This document shows positions 42,530 to 50,510 of a stretch of DNA of 61,225 bases, in pieces (the stretch's first letter is position 1; the number at the start of each line of letters is the position of its first letter). The notes beneath the pieces were generated by a model that was not told where the DNA came from, did not search any database, and saw nothing but the letters and a program-made list of their open reading frames with translations. The stretch comes from a virus. Location: positions 1-61,225 of the IMG/VR virus record IMGVR_UViG_3300047445_000109; one strand, written 5' to 3'. A program made the translations under genes and the position numbers.

Positions 42530-44695
42530 ATGAGCACTCTTCACACCGAATCGTTCATCGCCTACCAGCCGGTGAACAGCAGTGACGACACCTTCACGAC
42601 TGGCAACACGACTGCGCGCAACGCCGTGGCCGCGAACCTGCGCCGTGGCGGTCACGCTGTCACCATCGGCACGCAGGCCGCCGCGACCAGCGCGCAAGGC
42701 TGGGCCGTTCGCCCTGACCCGGTGAACCCGGATCGCAATGCGCTGTTCTTCTCGTCGGGCGGCTTCTCGGCGAACACGATGGCCGCTGCGATTCGCAAGA
42801 CGCTGCCGCTGGTGGGCGCTGAAGCCATCGTGGGCGGCTTCTCGTTGTACATCCCGAACGAATACGTCAAGGCCACTTCGTCCAGTACGAACCCGTGCCT
42901 GCGCGTGATTGCGTGCAGCAGCGCCGACGCCTCCTGGGACGTGTCCAGTTCCGGCAACACGCACACTGGCCGCGAGGCATTCAGGATCACGCAGGACTTT
43001 CAAGTGCGCTGGGGTACGGACGCGGCGCAAAGCCAAAAGACGGTCGGCACCGGGCGCACCTACTTCATCGAATACCGCATCTCGACCAACGACGTGCGCG
43101 TGTGGATCGACGACACGCTGGTGATGCAGAAGACCGGCCTGGGCCTGAACGTCGAATGTATCGCCATCGCCTTCGAGCAGTGGTCGGCCACTGCGCCGAA
43201 CGTTCAGCTCACCGGAGCCGCTGGCCGCTGGTCTGTCGGCAACTGGTACAACGTGGTCGAAGATGCCAACGCACCGAACGCTCGACTCGGCCCGTCCACT
43301 CGCGTGATCGGCGTGCGTCCGAACACTGATGTGGATGTGCACTTCACTCGTCCAGGCGGCTATGCGTCGAACGCCGCAGTGGCCGCGCTCGATCTGGTGG
43401 ACTCGCCACCGGCATCGCTGCAAAGCTCGACTGTCGGCGATCAGGATATCTACAGCAGCACGACCGACACGACCACGGCCAGCGGCACGCTCATCCACTC
43501 GGTCGGCGTGAAGGTGCTGGCGTCGAACTTGGAAGCGAACCCGCACTCCATCCGCGCCGTGCTGCGCGCATCGACCGGCGCTGAAGTCACGCCGCAGAAG
43601 GCCCGCGAGCATCGCCTGCTCACTCCGATCTCGACCAAGCAGCTCAACGCGATTGCGAAGCGCCCGACTGACGGCAAGCTGTTCGCCTGCGGTAACTCCA
43701 TCGCATTGCTCTCGAACGCGAACAACGGACAAGGTGCGTGGACGACCATCAGTGACGACGGTGGCACGATTCACTACACCAGCATCGGCTTCCGTTCGGA
43801 CGGCTGGGGCATCATCGGTCGTAGCGACGGCAAGATTCAAACCATCGCGCCCGGCACCGACACGCCCGGCACCGCAATCGCTCCAGGGTCGAACGCCAAC
43901 CAAGTCAACAACGTATTTGTTCTGCCGAACGGCGCTGCGATCCTTGGCTGCAATAGCGCCACGATGATGCGCGGCCCGACCGTGGCCGCAGGCACGCCGG
44001 ACAACGTTGCGAACTGGACTCGCATCACCAGCTTGAGCGGCAATCTGGTGTACGCCGCATACGCACCTTCTTCGTCGGGCCTCGGCAGCGGCAACGGTCG
44101 CCTCATTCTCGTCAACAATGCCTCTCCGAGTTCCGTGCACCGCAGCGACGACCTTGGCGTAACGTGGTCTGCCGGTGCCGCCACTGGCGTGAATTCGGCG
44201 ACCGCCGTTGCGTGGGACACGGCGGGCTTCACGCTGTTCGTCAACATCGGCGCGACCAACGCAGGCTCGTACCAGCGGCGCTCCACCGACGCCATCACAT
44301 GGACGACTCCAAGCCCAGGCACGACGAGCAACGGAACCGCTGCCGGTGCGGCGAACTTCGCGGCCACTGATCCAGACAACACCGCGAACACCGTTTGGGC
44401 CGGTAATGGCGGCAACATCCAGTATTCGAGCAACGGCATCGACTTCCGCAACATCACGCGCTTCCAGAGCGGGAACATCTACGGCGGCTGCAAGGCGGCC
44501 AACGGCGACTGGCTGTTCGTCGGCGCTGCGGGTCTGCTGATCGCCTACAGTGCGGGCCTCGTCGATGGCTCAATGCCTGCGCTGGCAGGTTACACGCCGT
44601 ATGCGAACTACACTTCCGTGAATCCGGCCACCTCGACGGCATGGACTGCCGCTGAAGCATCCGCGTCGCAGTTCGGTATGCGCCTCACTTCGTAA
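42530..44695 (+). CDS. Receptor-binding cassette paralogue 4: scaffold with late beta-propeller insertion
   Basis: The 721-residue protein has a LamG-like N-terminal part (YFIEYRISTNDVRVWIDDT) and the RLGPSTRVIGVRPNTDV junction. A propeller-like insertion (about residues 365-690; HRSDDLGVTW, RRSTDAITW, QYSSNGIDF) comes within the second module, which closes only in the last residues (ASQFGMRLTS). The insertion point differs from paralogue 2, so the propellers were acquired or moved independently. Confidence 0.7.
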   Translation: MSTLHTESFIAYQPVNSSDDTFTTGNTTARNAVAANLRRGGHAVTIGTQAAATSAQGWAVRPDPVNPDRNALFFSSGGFSANTMAAAIRKTLPLVGAEAIVGGFSLYIPNEYVKATSSSTNPCLRVIACSSADASWDVSSSGNTHTGREAFRITQDFQVRWGTDAAQSQKTVGTGRTYFIEYRISTNDVRVWIDDTLVMQKTGLGLNVECIAIAFEQWSATAPNVQLTGAAGRWSVGNWYNVVEDANAPNARLGPSTRVIGVRPNTDVDVHFTRPGGYASNAAVAALDLVDSPPASLQSSTVGDQDIYSSTTDTTTASGTLIHSVGVKVLASNLEANPHSIRAVLRASTGAEVTPQKAREHRLLTPISTKQLNAIAKRPTDGKLFACGNSIALLSNANNGQGAWTTISDDGGTIHYTSIGFRSDGWGIIGRSDGKIQTIAPGTDTPGTAIAPGSNANQVNNVFVLPNGAAILGCNSATMMRGPTVAAGTPDNVANWTRITSLSGNLVYAAYAPSSSGLGSGNGRLILVNNASPSSVHRSDDLGVTWSAGAATGVNSATAVAWDTAGFTLFVNIGATNAGSYQRRSTDAITWTTPSPGTTSNGTAAGAANFAATDPDNTANTVWAGNGGNIQYSSNGIDFRNITRFQSGNIYGGCKAANGDWLFVGAAGLLIAYSAGLVDGSMPALAGYTPYANYTSVNPATSTAWTAAEASASQFGMRLTS

Positions 44696-44704
44696 GGATC
44701 GCCC

Positions 44705-46471
44705 GTGGCCGACAAGACCTCACAAAGTACAAGCGTTCGTGAGAGCCTGGGCGGGAATAACGTCGGACGTAATATCGCGTCCGACGTTATCAACGTCGAG
44801 CGCGAACTGATCACAGGGAACGGCTTCGGCATCGACATCCAGGCTGACGTGCTGCCCGCCGTGGTGCGCGACTTCATTACCGGCAACGGCTACGGCAAGG
44901 ACGTGTGGGGTGACGTGCTGCCCGCCGTGGCGCGTGACGTGCTGACCGGCGACGGCTACGGCATGACGTGGTACGGCGGGCTTGCACTGGCCGTGCGCGA
45001 GGTGCTGATGTGGCAACCGCCGTTCGGCATGAGCAGCAGTGTGCGCGAGGTGCTGTTGCAACTGCCAAGTGATCCACTCACGCCACACCAGCAGGTTGCC
45101 AACTACCGGCAGGCCGCGATCATGCTGCACCCTGCATACCCGGTGCCGAACACGGTCAAGTCTCCGCAGATCGTGCCGACGCTGCGCCAGCAGATCGCAC
45201 TGCACGCCAATCGCGCCTGGGCCGTCAGCGACAAGTTCGCCAAGACACTGCGCCACCAGACTGTGCAGCGCCGCTTCTTCAGCGTGGCCTCGCAGACGTG
45301 GGGCAACGAGATCGTGGCGAAGTACGTGGAGCAGGTGGCCCTCTCGCGCAACAAGACTTACGTGGCCGTCTCGATGGACTACGTGAGGACGCTGCGCATG
45401 AAGGTCGTCCAGCACCGCGTCACCACACCGGCCAGTGCCGTGAAGAGCATGATCACGGCGTCCACGTTGCGTATGCAGATCGCACTGTCGCGCACCGCTG
45501 GCACCGGCCCGGTCATCACGACCACGGCTGATGTCGCAAGCCACGTCGAGCAGGTGATCCAGCAGCGCGCCGCGCCGACCGAGACGGTGATCGGCCCTGA
45601 TCATGTCGCGCAAGAGGTGCAGCAGGTGATCCAGCGGCGTGCCGCGCCGACCGAGACGGTGATCGGCGTCGAGCGCACATCGAGCTACGTGCAGCAGCTC
45701 GCGCTGCGCAAGCAGTACGCGCCGCCGAACGCGACCGCCGACCGCTACGCCAAGTCGTTCTACCAGACGACGGCCTTGCGCAAGGAGACGGGCGGCGTGA
45801 ACGGCAGCTTCGCCGACGTGCCGCAGATGCGTGTGCAGTATTGCCTGGGCAAAGACTATCCGTTGCCGCCCGATGTGATGAGTCCTGATTACGGGGTCAT
45901 GGTTCCGCAGTTCATGATGCAGGCCGCGCAGCACAAGGAGACGGAATCGCCGCACGAGCTGCTGAACGCCATCTACGTGTACGACGTTGCGACGCAGCCG
46001 GTGGTGGCCGACACGTTCCCCGACAAGGACACGATCTGGTCGGAAGTGACCGTGACCACGTTGCAGCAGAAGGTCGTGGTGGCCGACGATAGCACCGTGT
46101 TCGATCCGACCGTACCGCAAAGCACCGTGGACGTGTTCTACCTGTCGAGCGCGCCCCTGGTGGCCGACGACAGCGTGCGGTTCGACCCGACCGTGCCGGT
46201 GAGCGAGGTGACGGCATTCACCGTGGGCCAATTTGCGGCCCTTGGAGACGTTTCGCTGCCCGACCCCTACTTGCCGACCTCCACGCTCGATGTGCAGCTT
46301 GTAGGGGCCATGCCGGTGCTTGGCGAGCCATTCGCCGATCCGTTGGCACCGACAAGCCCTGTAGATGCGTTCACCGTAGCGCAAATGCTGGTACTGGTCG
46401 ATCCCCTGTTGCAGCGCATACCAGCCAGGGTGAACCGCCGCAGGCCGGTCTTCTCTGTTTCCATAACGTAA
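44705..46471 (+). CDS. Repetitive tail/structural protein at end of fibre cassette
   Basis: The start is GTG 44705 with AAGGATC upstream. The 588-residue protein has several repeat types: an N-terminal set of about 22 residues (GNGYG...DVLPAV-x-RD), a middle set of about 24-residue helical repeats with two nearly identical copies (EQVIQQRAAPTETVIG), and a C-terminal set spaced by DPTVP/S-x-VDVF-type turns. A perfect 13-bp hairpin lies within its first codons. I do not recognise the family; position suggests a structural or fibre-assembly protein. Confidence 0.6.
   Translation: MADKTSQSTSVRESLGGNNVGRNIASDVINVERELITGNGFGIDIQADVLPAVVRDFITGNGYGKDVWGDVLPAVARDVLTGDGYGMTWYGGLALAVREVLMWQPPFGMSSSVREVLLQLPSDPLTPHQQVANYRQAAIMLHPAYPVPNTVKSPQIVPTLRQQIALHANRAWAVSDKFAKTLRHQTVQRRFFSVASQTWGNEIVAKYVEQVALSRNKTYVAVSMDYVRTLRMKVVQHRVTTPASAVKSMITASTLRMQIALSRTAGTGPVITTTADVASHVEQVIQQRAAPTETVIGPDHVAQEVQQVIQRRAAPTETVIGVERTSSYVQQLALRKQYAPPNATADRYAKSFYQTTALRKETGGVNGSFADVPQMRVQYCLGKDYPLPPDVMSPDYGVMVPQFMMQAAQHKETESPHELLNAIYVYDVATQPVVADTFPDKDTIWSEVTVTTLQQKVVVADDSTVFDPTVPQSTVDVFYLSSAPLVADDSVRFDPTVPVSEVTAFTVGQFAALGDVSLPDPYLPTSTLDVQLVGAMPVLGEPFADPLAPTSPVDAFTVAQMLVLVDPLLQRIPARVNRRRPVFSVSIT
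44757..44790. repeat. Perfect 13-bp inverted repeat inside a coding region
   Basis: ATAACGTCGGACG (44757-44769) and CGTCCGACGTTAT (44778-44790) flank an eight-base loop, TAATATCG. It lies in codons 18-29 of the surrounding gene. There is no T tract, so it is not an ordinary terminator. Confidence 0.85.
45545..45667 (+). repeat. Two near-identical 51-bp direct repeats (period 72 bp)
   Basis: Positions 45545-45595 and 45617-45667 agree at 47 of 51 bases and encode consecutive copies of a 24-residue helical repeat. The similarity at DNA level implies recent duplication or gene conversion. Confidence 0.85.
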
Positions 46472-46480
46472 GAAGGTTTT

Positions 46481-46508
46481 CAGCCGGGGGTATAATCGCT
46501 CCCGGCTG
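46481..46508 (+). other. Hairpin with -10-like hexamer in its loop, before lysis genes
   Basis: CAGCCGGG (46481-46488) pairs with CCCGGCTG (46501-46508). The loop contains TATAAT (46491-46496). No T run follows and no good -35 is seen. It could be a weak or regulated promoter for the lysis genes or a transcript-processing hairpin. Confidence 0.4.
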
Positions 46509-46553
46509 TACAACCCTTCAACCAAAGTACCCTTACCACAGGGGGAATTCACA

Positions 46554-46982
46554 ATGGATCAAGCTAATGAACGACCAGCACAAAGCAGCGAGCGGCGAGG
46601 TGCAGGTGGTGATGGCTGGGTCGTTGGCATGGATAGGAGGCGACCGCTGATGCGCCTCGACTTCACGCTCAACATCCCGACCATCCTGTCACTGCTCGCA
46701 ACGGTAGTGGCCCTCGTCTCTTCCGGTATCACCCTTTACAACGGCCTGGACAAACGCCAGATGACCGCCGAATTCAAGATCGACAAGCTGGATCAGCGCG
46801 TCGAGAAGAACGAGGTGGCCGTGACCAATCTGCGCGAAGAACAGAGCAGGAAAGAAGCAGCCCTGCGCGCCGAAATGAAGGGCGATGTGGCCGAGATCAA
46901 AGACTTGCTGAACCGTCTCTACTACGGCCCGGCAGTCAGCCAGCGCGCACCGCAACGCGCACTCAACGAATGGAGGAAGTAA
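46554..46982 (+). CDS. Membrane protein with coiled coil, candidate holin or lysis regulator
   Basis: The 142-residue protein has a charged N-terminus, one membrane helix (about residues 41-62, IPTILSLLATVVALVSSGITLY) and a C-terminal coiled coil (about 70-115). The gene opens the lysis cassette, which is the usual holin position, with GGGGGAA before the ATG. One membrane helix and a long coiled coil are unlike most holins, so an accessory role such as antiholin is also possible. The next gene starts one base after the stop. Confidence 0.55.
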   Translation: MDQANERPAQSSERRGAGGDGWVVGMDRRRPLMRLDFTLNIPTILSLLATVVALVSSGITLYNGLDKRQMTAEFKIDKLDQRVEKNEVAVTNLREEQSRKEAALRAEMKGDVAEIKDLLNRLYYGPAVSQRAPQRALNEWRK

Positions 46983-47672
46983 ATGTCTTCGACACCACGC
47001 GGCATCCGCAACCACAATCCGGGTAATCTGGATAAAGGGTCTGCGAAGTGGCAGGGTCTAGCCCCGCCAGATCAGCAGACCGACTCGCGCTTCGCAGTCT
47101 TCATCGACCCCACCTGGGGCATCCGCGCCATCGCACGCACCTTGATCTCCTATCAGGACAAGTACGACATCCGCACGATCCGCGCCATCATCGCCCGTTG
47201 GGCACCACCTTCCGAAAACAACACGCAGGCATACATCGACATCGTGTGCGCGATGTCCGGCCTGGGCGCTGACCAGCAGCTCGACATGCACACCTACGCC
47301 CACCTGAAGCCTATCGTGGAGTGCATCATCCGCCACGAGAACGGCAACGGCCCGAAGTCGAACACGAACTCGTGGTATGACAGTGCGACCGTTGACGCTG
47401 CGTTGTCGCGTGCCGGTGTCGTGAAGGCCGCGCCCGTGGTGGCCGCCGTACCCGTAACCAAGGAAACCGTGGCCGCCACCGGCACCGCTGGCCTGGGCGT
47501 GGGACAACTGGCCGACGTAGCGCCGCAAGTGATGAACGCCATCGACAGCCAGCAGGATCACATCAACAGCGGTTCCTGGGTGCGCATCATCCTGGGCGTG
47601 GCGACCATCGGCCTCGCGGTCTACATCGCCTACTCGCAGGTGAAGAAGCACCAGCAGGGCGTGGTGGCGTAA
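46983..47672 (+). CDS. Endolysin-like peptidoglycan hydrolase with C-terminal membrane helix
   Basis: The 229-residue protein starts with the pattern GIRNHNPGNLDKG...WQG, followed by FIDPTWGIRAIARTLISYQ, typical of a lysozyme-like family in phages of Gram-negative bacteria (residues 5-135). A low-complexity Ala/Val linker is followed by a membrane helix (about 200-220, WVRIILGVATIGLAVYIAYS). A C-terminal anchor is unusual and may hold it at the inner membrane until lysis. GGAGGAA precedes the start and the stop overlaps the Rz gene. Confidence 0.75.
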   Translation: MSSTPRGIRNHNPGNLDKGSAKWQGLAPPDQQTDSRFAVFIDPTWGIRAIARTLISYQDKYDIRTIRAIIARWAPPSENNTQAYIDIVCAMSGLGADQQLDMHTYAHLKPIVECIIRHENGNGPKSNTNSWYDSATVDAALSRAGVVKAAPVVAAVPVTKETVAATGTAGLGVGQLADVAPQVMNAIDSQQDHINSGSWVRIILGVATIGLAVYIAYSQVKKHQQGVVA

Positions 47673-47950
47673 TGGGCATCCTGCCCAGGCTTCAGAGCTG
47701 GGCCTTGACCGCTTTGGCGGTCTTGGCTGTCCTGCTCGGTGCATACGCCATGGGCGGTCGGGCGGCTCGCCGTTCGACCGAACAAAAGTACAAGTACGAG
47801 AAAGCACGCCGCGAAGCTGCGGCAGCAGAAGGAGCACATAATGCGCAAGTTCAAGTTGGCGGCCTACGCCATGGGGGCGCTGCTGACGAGCTGCGCCGTG
47901 ACTGGATGCGGAATGACCAGGGAGAGGGAGATCAGGGAAGCGACGACTGA
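47672..47950 (+). CDS. Inner-membrane spanin subunit (Rz-like)
   Basis: The 92-residue protein has an N-terminal membrane helix (about residues 10-29) followed by a charged helical periplasmic part (RRSTEQKYKYEKARREAAAAE), the layout of an i-spanin. A lipoprotein gene in another frame starts within it, which is the hallmark of Rz/Rz1 pairs. The C-terminal 30 residues are Gly/Asp-rich and constrained by that overlap. The start is TAATG-coupled to the endolysin gene. Confidence 0.75.
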   Translation: MGILPRLQSWALTALAVLAVLLGAYAMGGRAARRSTEQKYKYEKARREAAAAEGAHNAQVQVGGLRHGGAADELRRDWMRNDQGEGDQGSDD

Positions 47951-48080
47951 CTCAACCTACTGCAACACTGCGAAGCCGATCTACATTGCAAAGTCGGACG
48001 CGATCAGCGATGAAACGGCCCGGCAGATTTTGGAACACAACCTGACGGGTAAAGCGCTGTGCGGGTGGGGGAAGAAGTAG
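47841..48080 (+). CDS. Outer-membrane spanin lipoprotein (Rz1-like)
   Basis: ATG 47841 has a perfect AAGGAG upstream and lies in a different frame inside the Rz-like gene, overlapping it by 110 bp and running on past it. The 79-residue product has a lipoprotein signal: MRKFKLAAYAMGALLTSC followed by AVTGC, with either cysteine a candidate for lipidation. After processing it would sit in the outer membrane and complete the spanin bridge that fuses the membranes at lysis. The size is larger than minimal Rz1. Confidence 0.75.
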   Translation: MRKFKLAAYAMGALLTSCAVTGCGMTREREIREATTDSTYCNTAKPIYIAKSDAISDETARQILEHNLTGKALCGWGKK

Positions 48081-48130
48081 CGATGTATAATCGTGGTGCG
48101 CAACGTAGTAGCGCGGGAGTCCATGCTTTA

Positions 48131-48163
48131 AGGCCCGGTTCATCGCCGGGCCTCTTTTTTTTT
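48131..48163 (+). terminator. Strong intrinsic terminator ending the late plus-strand region
   Basis: AGGCCCGG (48131-48138) pairs with CCGGGCCT (48146-48153) over a seven-base loop, then CTTTTTTTTT. The T tract runs into the stop codon of the convergent minus-strand gene (48162-48164). Confidence 0.92.
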
Positions 48164-48470
48164 ACAGCTCGTCGTCCAGGGTGATCGACGTTGCGGCCAT
48201 GATCCCGGCCTTGTGGACTAGACCGCATCGGAAGTCAGCGAAGTTCGTGATCTTCTGGTGGGCGACCATCAACTCACTGCCGGTGCGCGCCATCAGGATC
48301 ACCTGCACACCGGCCACCTCAATCGCGGTCACGACCCCTTTGTAGCAGGCCGCCCCCTTGTCCACCTTCAGCACGTACTCGCGTGGCATCTTTAGCTTCC
48401 TTCCCATCTTCTGTTGGCGGCGGCGCTCTTCTTCCGGCTGCTGGTCGAGCAGCTCATCCTTCCAGTCCAT
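48162..48470 (-). CDS. Hypothetical protein, last gene of minus-strand early operon
   Basis: The 102-residue protein has a charged N-terminus (EEERRRQQKMGRKLKMPR) followed by a beta-rich SH3/KOW-like segment (REYVLKVDKGAACYKGVVTAIEVAGVQVILMAR). It ends TLDDEL, although it has no downstream gene whose ribosome site that sequence could serve. It overlaps the upstream gene by 17 bp. Function unknown. Confidence 0.68.
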   Translation of the reverse strand: MDWKDELLDQQPEEERRRQQKMGRKLKMPREYVLKVDKGAACYKGVVTAIEVAGVQVILMARTGSELMVAHQKITNFADFRCGLVHKAGIMAATSITLDDEL

Positions 48471-48870
48471 GATCGCTCTCCCGACGCCGCTGCGCCCCGT
48501 TGATCATGAGGTGCAGGCTCGCCATGATGACGGCCAGCTCCATGCGCTTGCGGGCGTTGTAGTACGGGTCGTTGTCCCGCAGCACCTCGAACATGGAGCC
48601 GGTCTTGTCCTTGTGCGACATCTGCAAAATCGTGCCGCCGCCGTTCGCCATGTACTGCACCGAGAGCTGCAACGTCGTCTCGATGTGGTAGGCGTCGGCG
48701 AAGTCGTTCAGCGGTGCGAACGTGTTCTTGCTGTACGGCGTGGTCGGCGCAAGTTGCAGGCCGCCCAGCAGCGCGTCCCAGCGTGCACCTTCCGGCACGA
48801 TCACGCCGATGGCCTCGGCAGCTTCGCGGGTCAGTCGCTCGGCGTGCGAGCGGTCGCCGATGCGGCTCAT
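48454..48870 (-). CDS. Hypothetical protein, 138 aa
   Basis: I chose ATG 48870, which overlaps the stop of the upstream gene (ATGA), because the longer open frame lies inside that gene. The protein is soluble and mostly helical (ARKRMELAVIMASLHLMING near the C-terminus). It sits near the end of the coupled early operon. No family recognised. Confidence 0.65.
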   Translation of the reverse strand: MSRIGDRSHAERLTREAAEAIGVIVPEGARWDALLGGLQLAPTTPYSKNTFAPLNDFADAYHIETTLQLSVQYMANGGGTILQMSHKDKTGSMFEVLRDNDPYYNARKRMELAVIMASLHLMINGAQRRRESDHGLEG

Positions 48871-50006
48871 TTGCCCACCGCCGCGTGGTGCTTCTTCAGT
48901 GCGGTGCTGGCCTGGGCCACCATGCGCTTCAGCGTGTTCTTCTGGTGCTCCCAATAGGCGTGATCGTCGCTGGTGCTGGTCGCTTCGCACACGGCCTGCA
49001 TGGCGCTGATGGCGCGCATGAAGTCGCCCTGGTGCGACACGACATCACGCAGGCAGTTCAGCGCGTCGTCGTTCAGGCCGTCAGGCTTCACCTCGAACTT
49101 GCGTTCGCCCATCGCCTTGCGCACCGCGTCGATCATGGCCTGCGGCGCTTCGCCAGCGTCGATGCGGATCACGTTCACTTCGCCCACCGGCACGCCCAGC
49201 TTCGACGCGAAGAACTTGGCCGCGTCCAGGGCTTGCGCGTCTTCGTCCGGCAGCTTGATATCGTCGGCGGTCAAGTGCTCTTTCAGGTTGCCGCACTCTT
49301 CGACGGCCACGGCGCGGGCCACGGTGCCGATGGTAAGCATCAACGACTTGGTGAAGTCCTTGCGGAATTCGGCGCTGCCGATCAGCTTCTCGCCGTGGGC
49401 CATGTCGAGCATCTGGCCGAACTCGCGCTCCACGGTTTCGTACACCTGCTTCATGAACGGCGTGATGATTTTAGGCTCCGCGACCTCCACGCGGCGCGTC
49501 GGCGCTGCGCTCATGCTGCTGGCGACCCACTTGCTTTCGCTGTCGGTGTGCACGGCGTCGAGGATGGCGTGGTGCGCGTTCAGCCAGTCCTGCACCAGAT
49601 GGCCGACCGCGCTGCCCAGCATCCAGCCGCGAGTGCGACCGTTCTGGAAGATGACGTTCAGCTTCACGCTGCTTTCGTCGTCGCCGGGGTGCATGTCCAC
49701 GCGCATCACGTCCTGGGCGTACAGGCGCACGTCGTTGCCGTTGCTGGCGGTGAAGTCGATAAAGTCGGAGAGCTTGTTCATGGTCTTGTCCTTGAAGTGT
49801 TTGTTGAAGTGTTCGATGAGGGCGTGCGCGTTCGCGGCGTCGGTGTTGAAGTGCAGCGGTTCGATGTGGTCGCCGCCATTCAACCTGATGATCAGGGTGA
49901 CACCGCCGCCCGATGGCGGACGCTTGCTGCGACGGATCGACTTTGCAAGGCGCAGATCGAGCAAGACGCTGCCCGCATAGGTCGGCAGGGGATAGATGTG
50001 CTTCAC
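48867..50006 (-). CDS. Hypothetical protein, 379 aa, possible internal second start
   Basis: The GTG at 50006 overlaps the upstream stop (GTGA) and opens a 379-residue frame. Residues 1-75 are a small basic beta-rich part. At residue 76 an ATG (49781) has AAGGA upstream and could start a separate 304-residue protein, MNKLSDFIDF onwards. There is no stop between the parts, so they may be made both as a fusion and as a shorter form. The large part is helical and soluble with no motif I can name. Confidence 0.6.
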   Translation of the reverse strand: MKHIYPLPTYAGSVLLDLRLAKSIRRSKRPPSGGGVTLIIRLNGGDHIEPLHFNTDAANAHALIEHFNKHFKDKTMNKLSDFIDFTASNGNDVRLYAQDVMRVDMHPGDDESSVKLNVIFQNGRTRGWMLGSAVGHLVQDWLNAHHAILDAVHTDSESKWVASSMSAAPTRRVEVAEPKIITPFMKQVYETVEREFGQMLDMAHGEKLIGSAEFRKDFTKSLMLTIGTVARAVAVEECGNLKEHLTADDIKLPDEDAQALDAAKFFASKLGVPVGEVNVIRIDAGEAPQAMIDAVRKAMGERKFEVKPDGLNDDALNCLRDVVSHQGDFMRAISAMQAVCEATSTSDDHAYWEHQKNTLKRMVAQASTALKKHHAAVGK

Positions 50007-50509
50007 AGTTCGTCCTCGTCTGCGATGAGTTGTTTGAGCGGCTTGTCCATGGACAGCTTCTCCATGCAGTTCGCCACGCGGTTGCGCTTCGGCCAGCCGC
50101 TCGGCAGCTTCTCGCCGACCCAGGTGATCTCCCACTCGTCGCCGTCCAGGCCGTCTTCGTGCTTGATGGTCATGGTTCCCCATTCCACGGCCAGGATGCC
50201 GAATGCGCCGATGACCGGGACACCGGCTTCGAGCAGGCGTGCGGTGAGGTAGTTGCCGCTGTTGACCGGGCTGTACTCGGCCAGTTTGCCGGTGCGCGGC
50301 ATGACGCCGACCAGCTCGTCGCGGGTGAAGGTCTTCTTGATGGTGACTTCCTTTGCCATGCTCTGTTCCTTTTTGAATTGTCGCTCGAACTGTGCAACGC
50401 CAGTGACGACATCGCACAGTCCAAACAGCACGGCCTGATCCGCCTCGGCGTCGTCGAACGTCTCGAAGAGACAGTCGCTCTCCGGGTGAAAGATCAGGTG
50501 CCGGGCCAT
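50003..50509 (-). CDS. Hypothetical protein, 168 aa (118 aa from internal start)
   Basis: ATG 50509 follows the upstream stop by one base but has little ribosome site. A second in-frame ATG at 50359 has AAAAGGAAC and would give a 118-residue protein beginning MAKEVTIKKTFTRDEL. Either is possible. The protein is mixed alpha/beta, possibly a small metabolic or DNA-binding protein, and ends ADEDEL. It is coupled to the next gene by GTGA. Confidence 0.62.
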   Translation of the reverse strand: MARHLIFHPESDCLFETFDDAEADQAVLFGLCDVVTGVAQFERQFKKEQSMAKEVTIKKTFTRDELVGVMPRTGKLAEYSPVNSGNYLTARLLEAGVPVIGAFGILAVEWGTMTIKHEDGLDGDEWEITWVGEKLPSGWPKRNRVANCMEKLSMDKPLKQLIADEDEL

Positions 50510-50510
50510 G

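Noticed and set aside
48095-48160. tRNA-like sequence near the late terminator (GGTTCATCGCC resembling a T-loop)
   Set aside because: No acceptor, D or anticodon stems can be drawn; the GC pairing is fully explained by the terminator.
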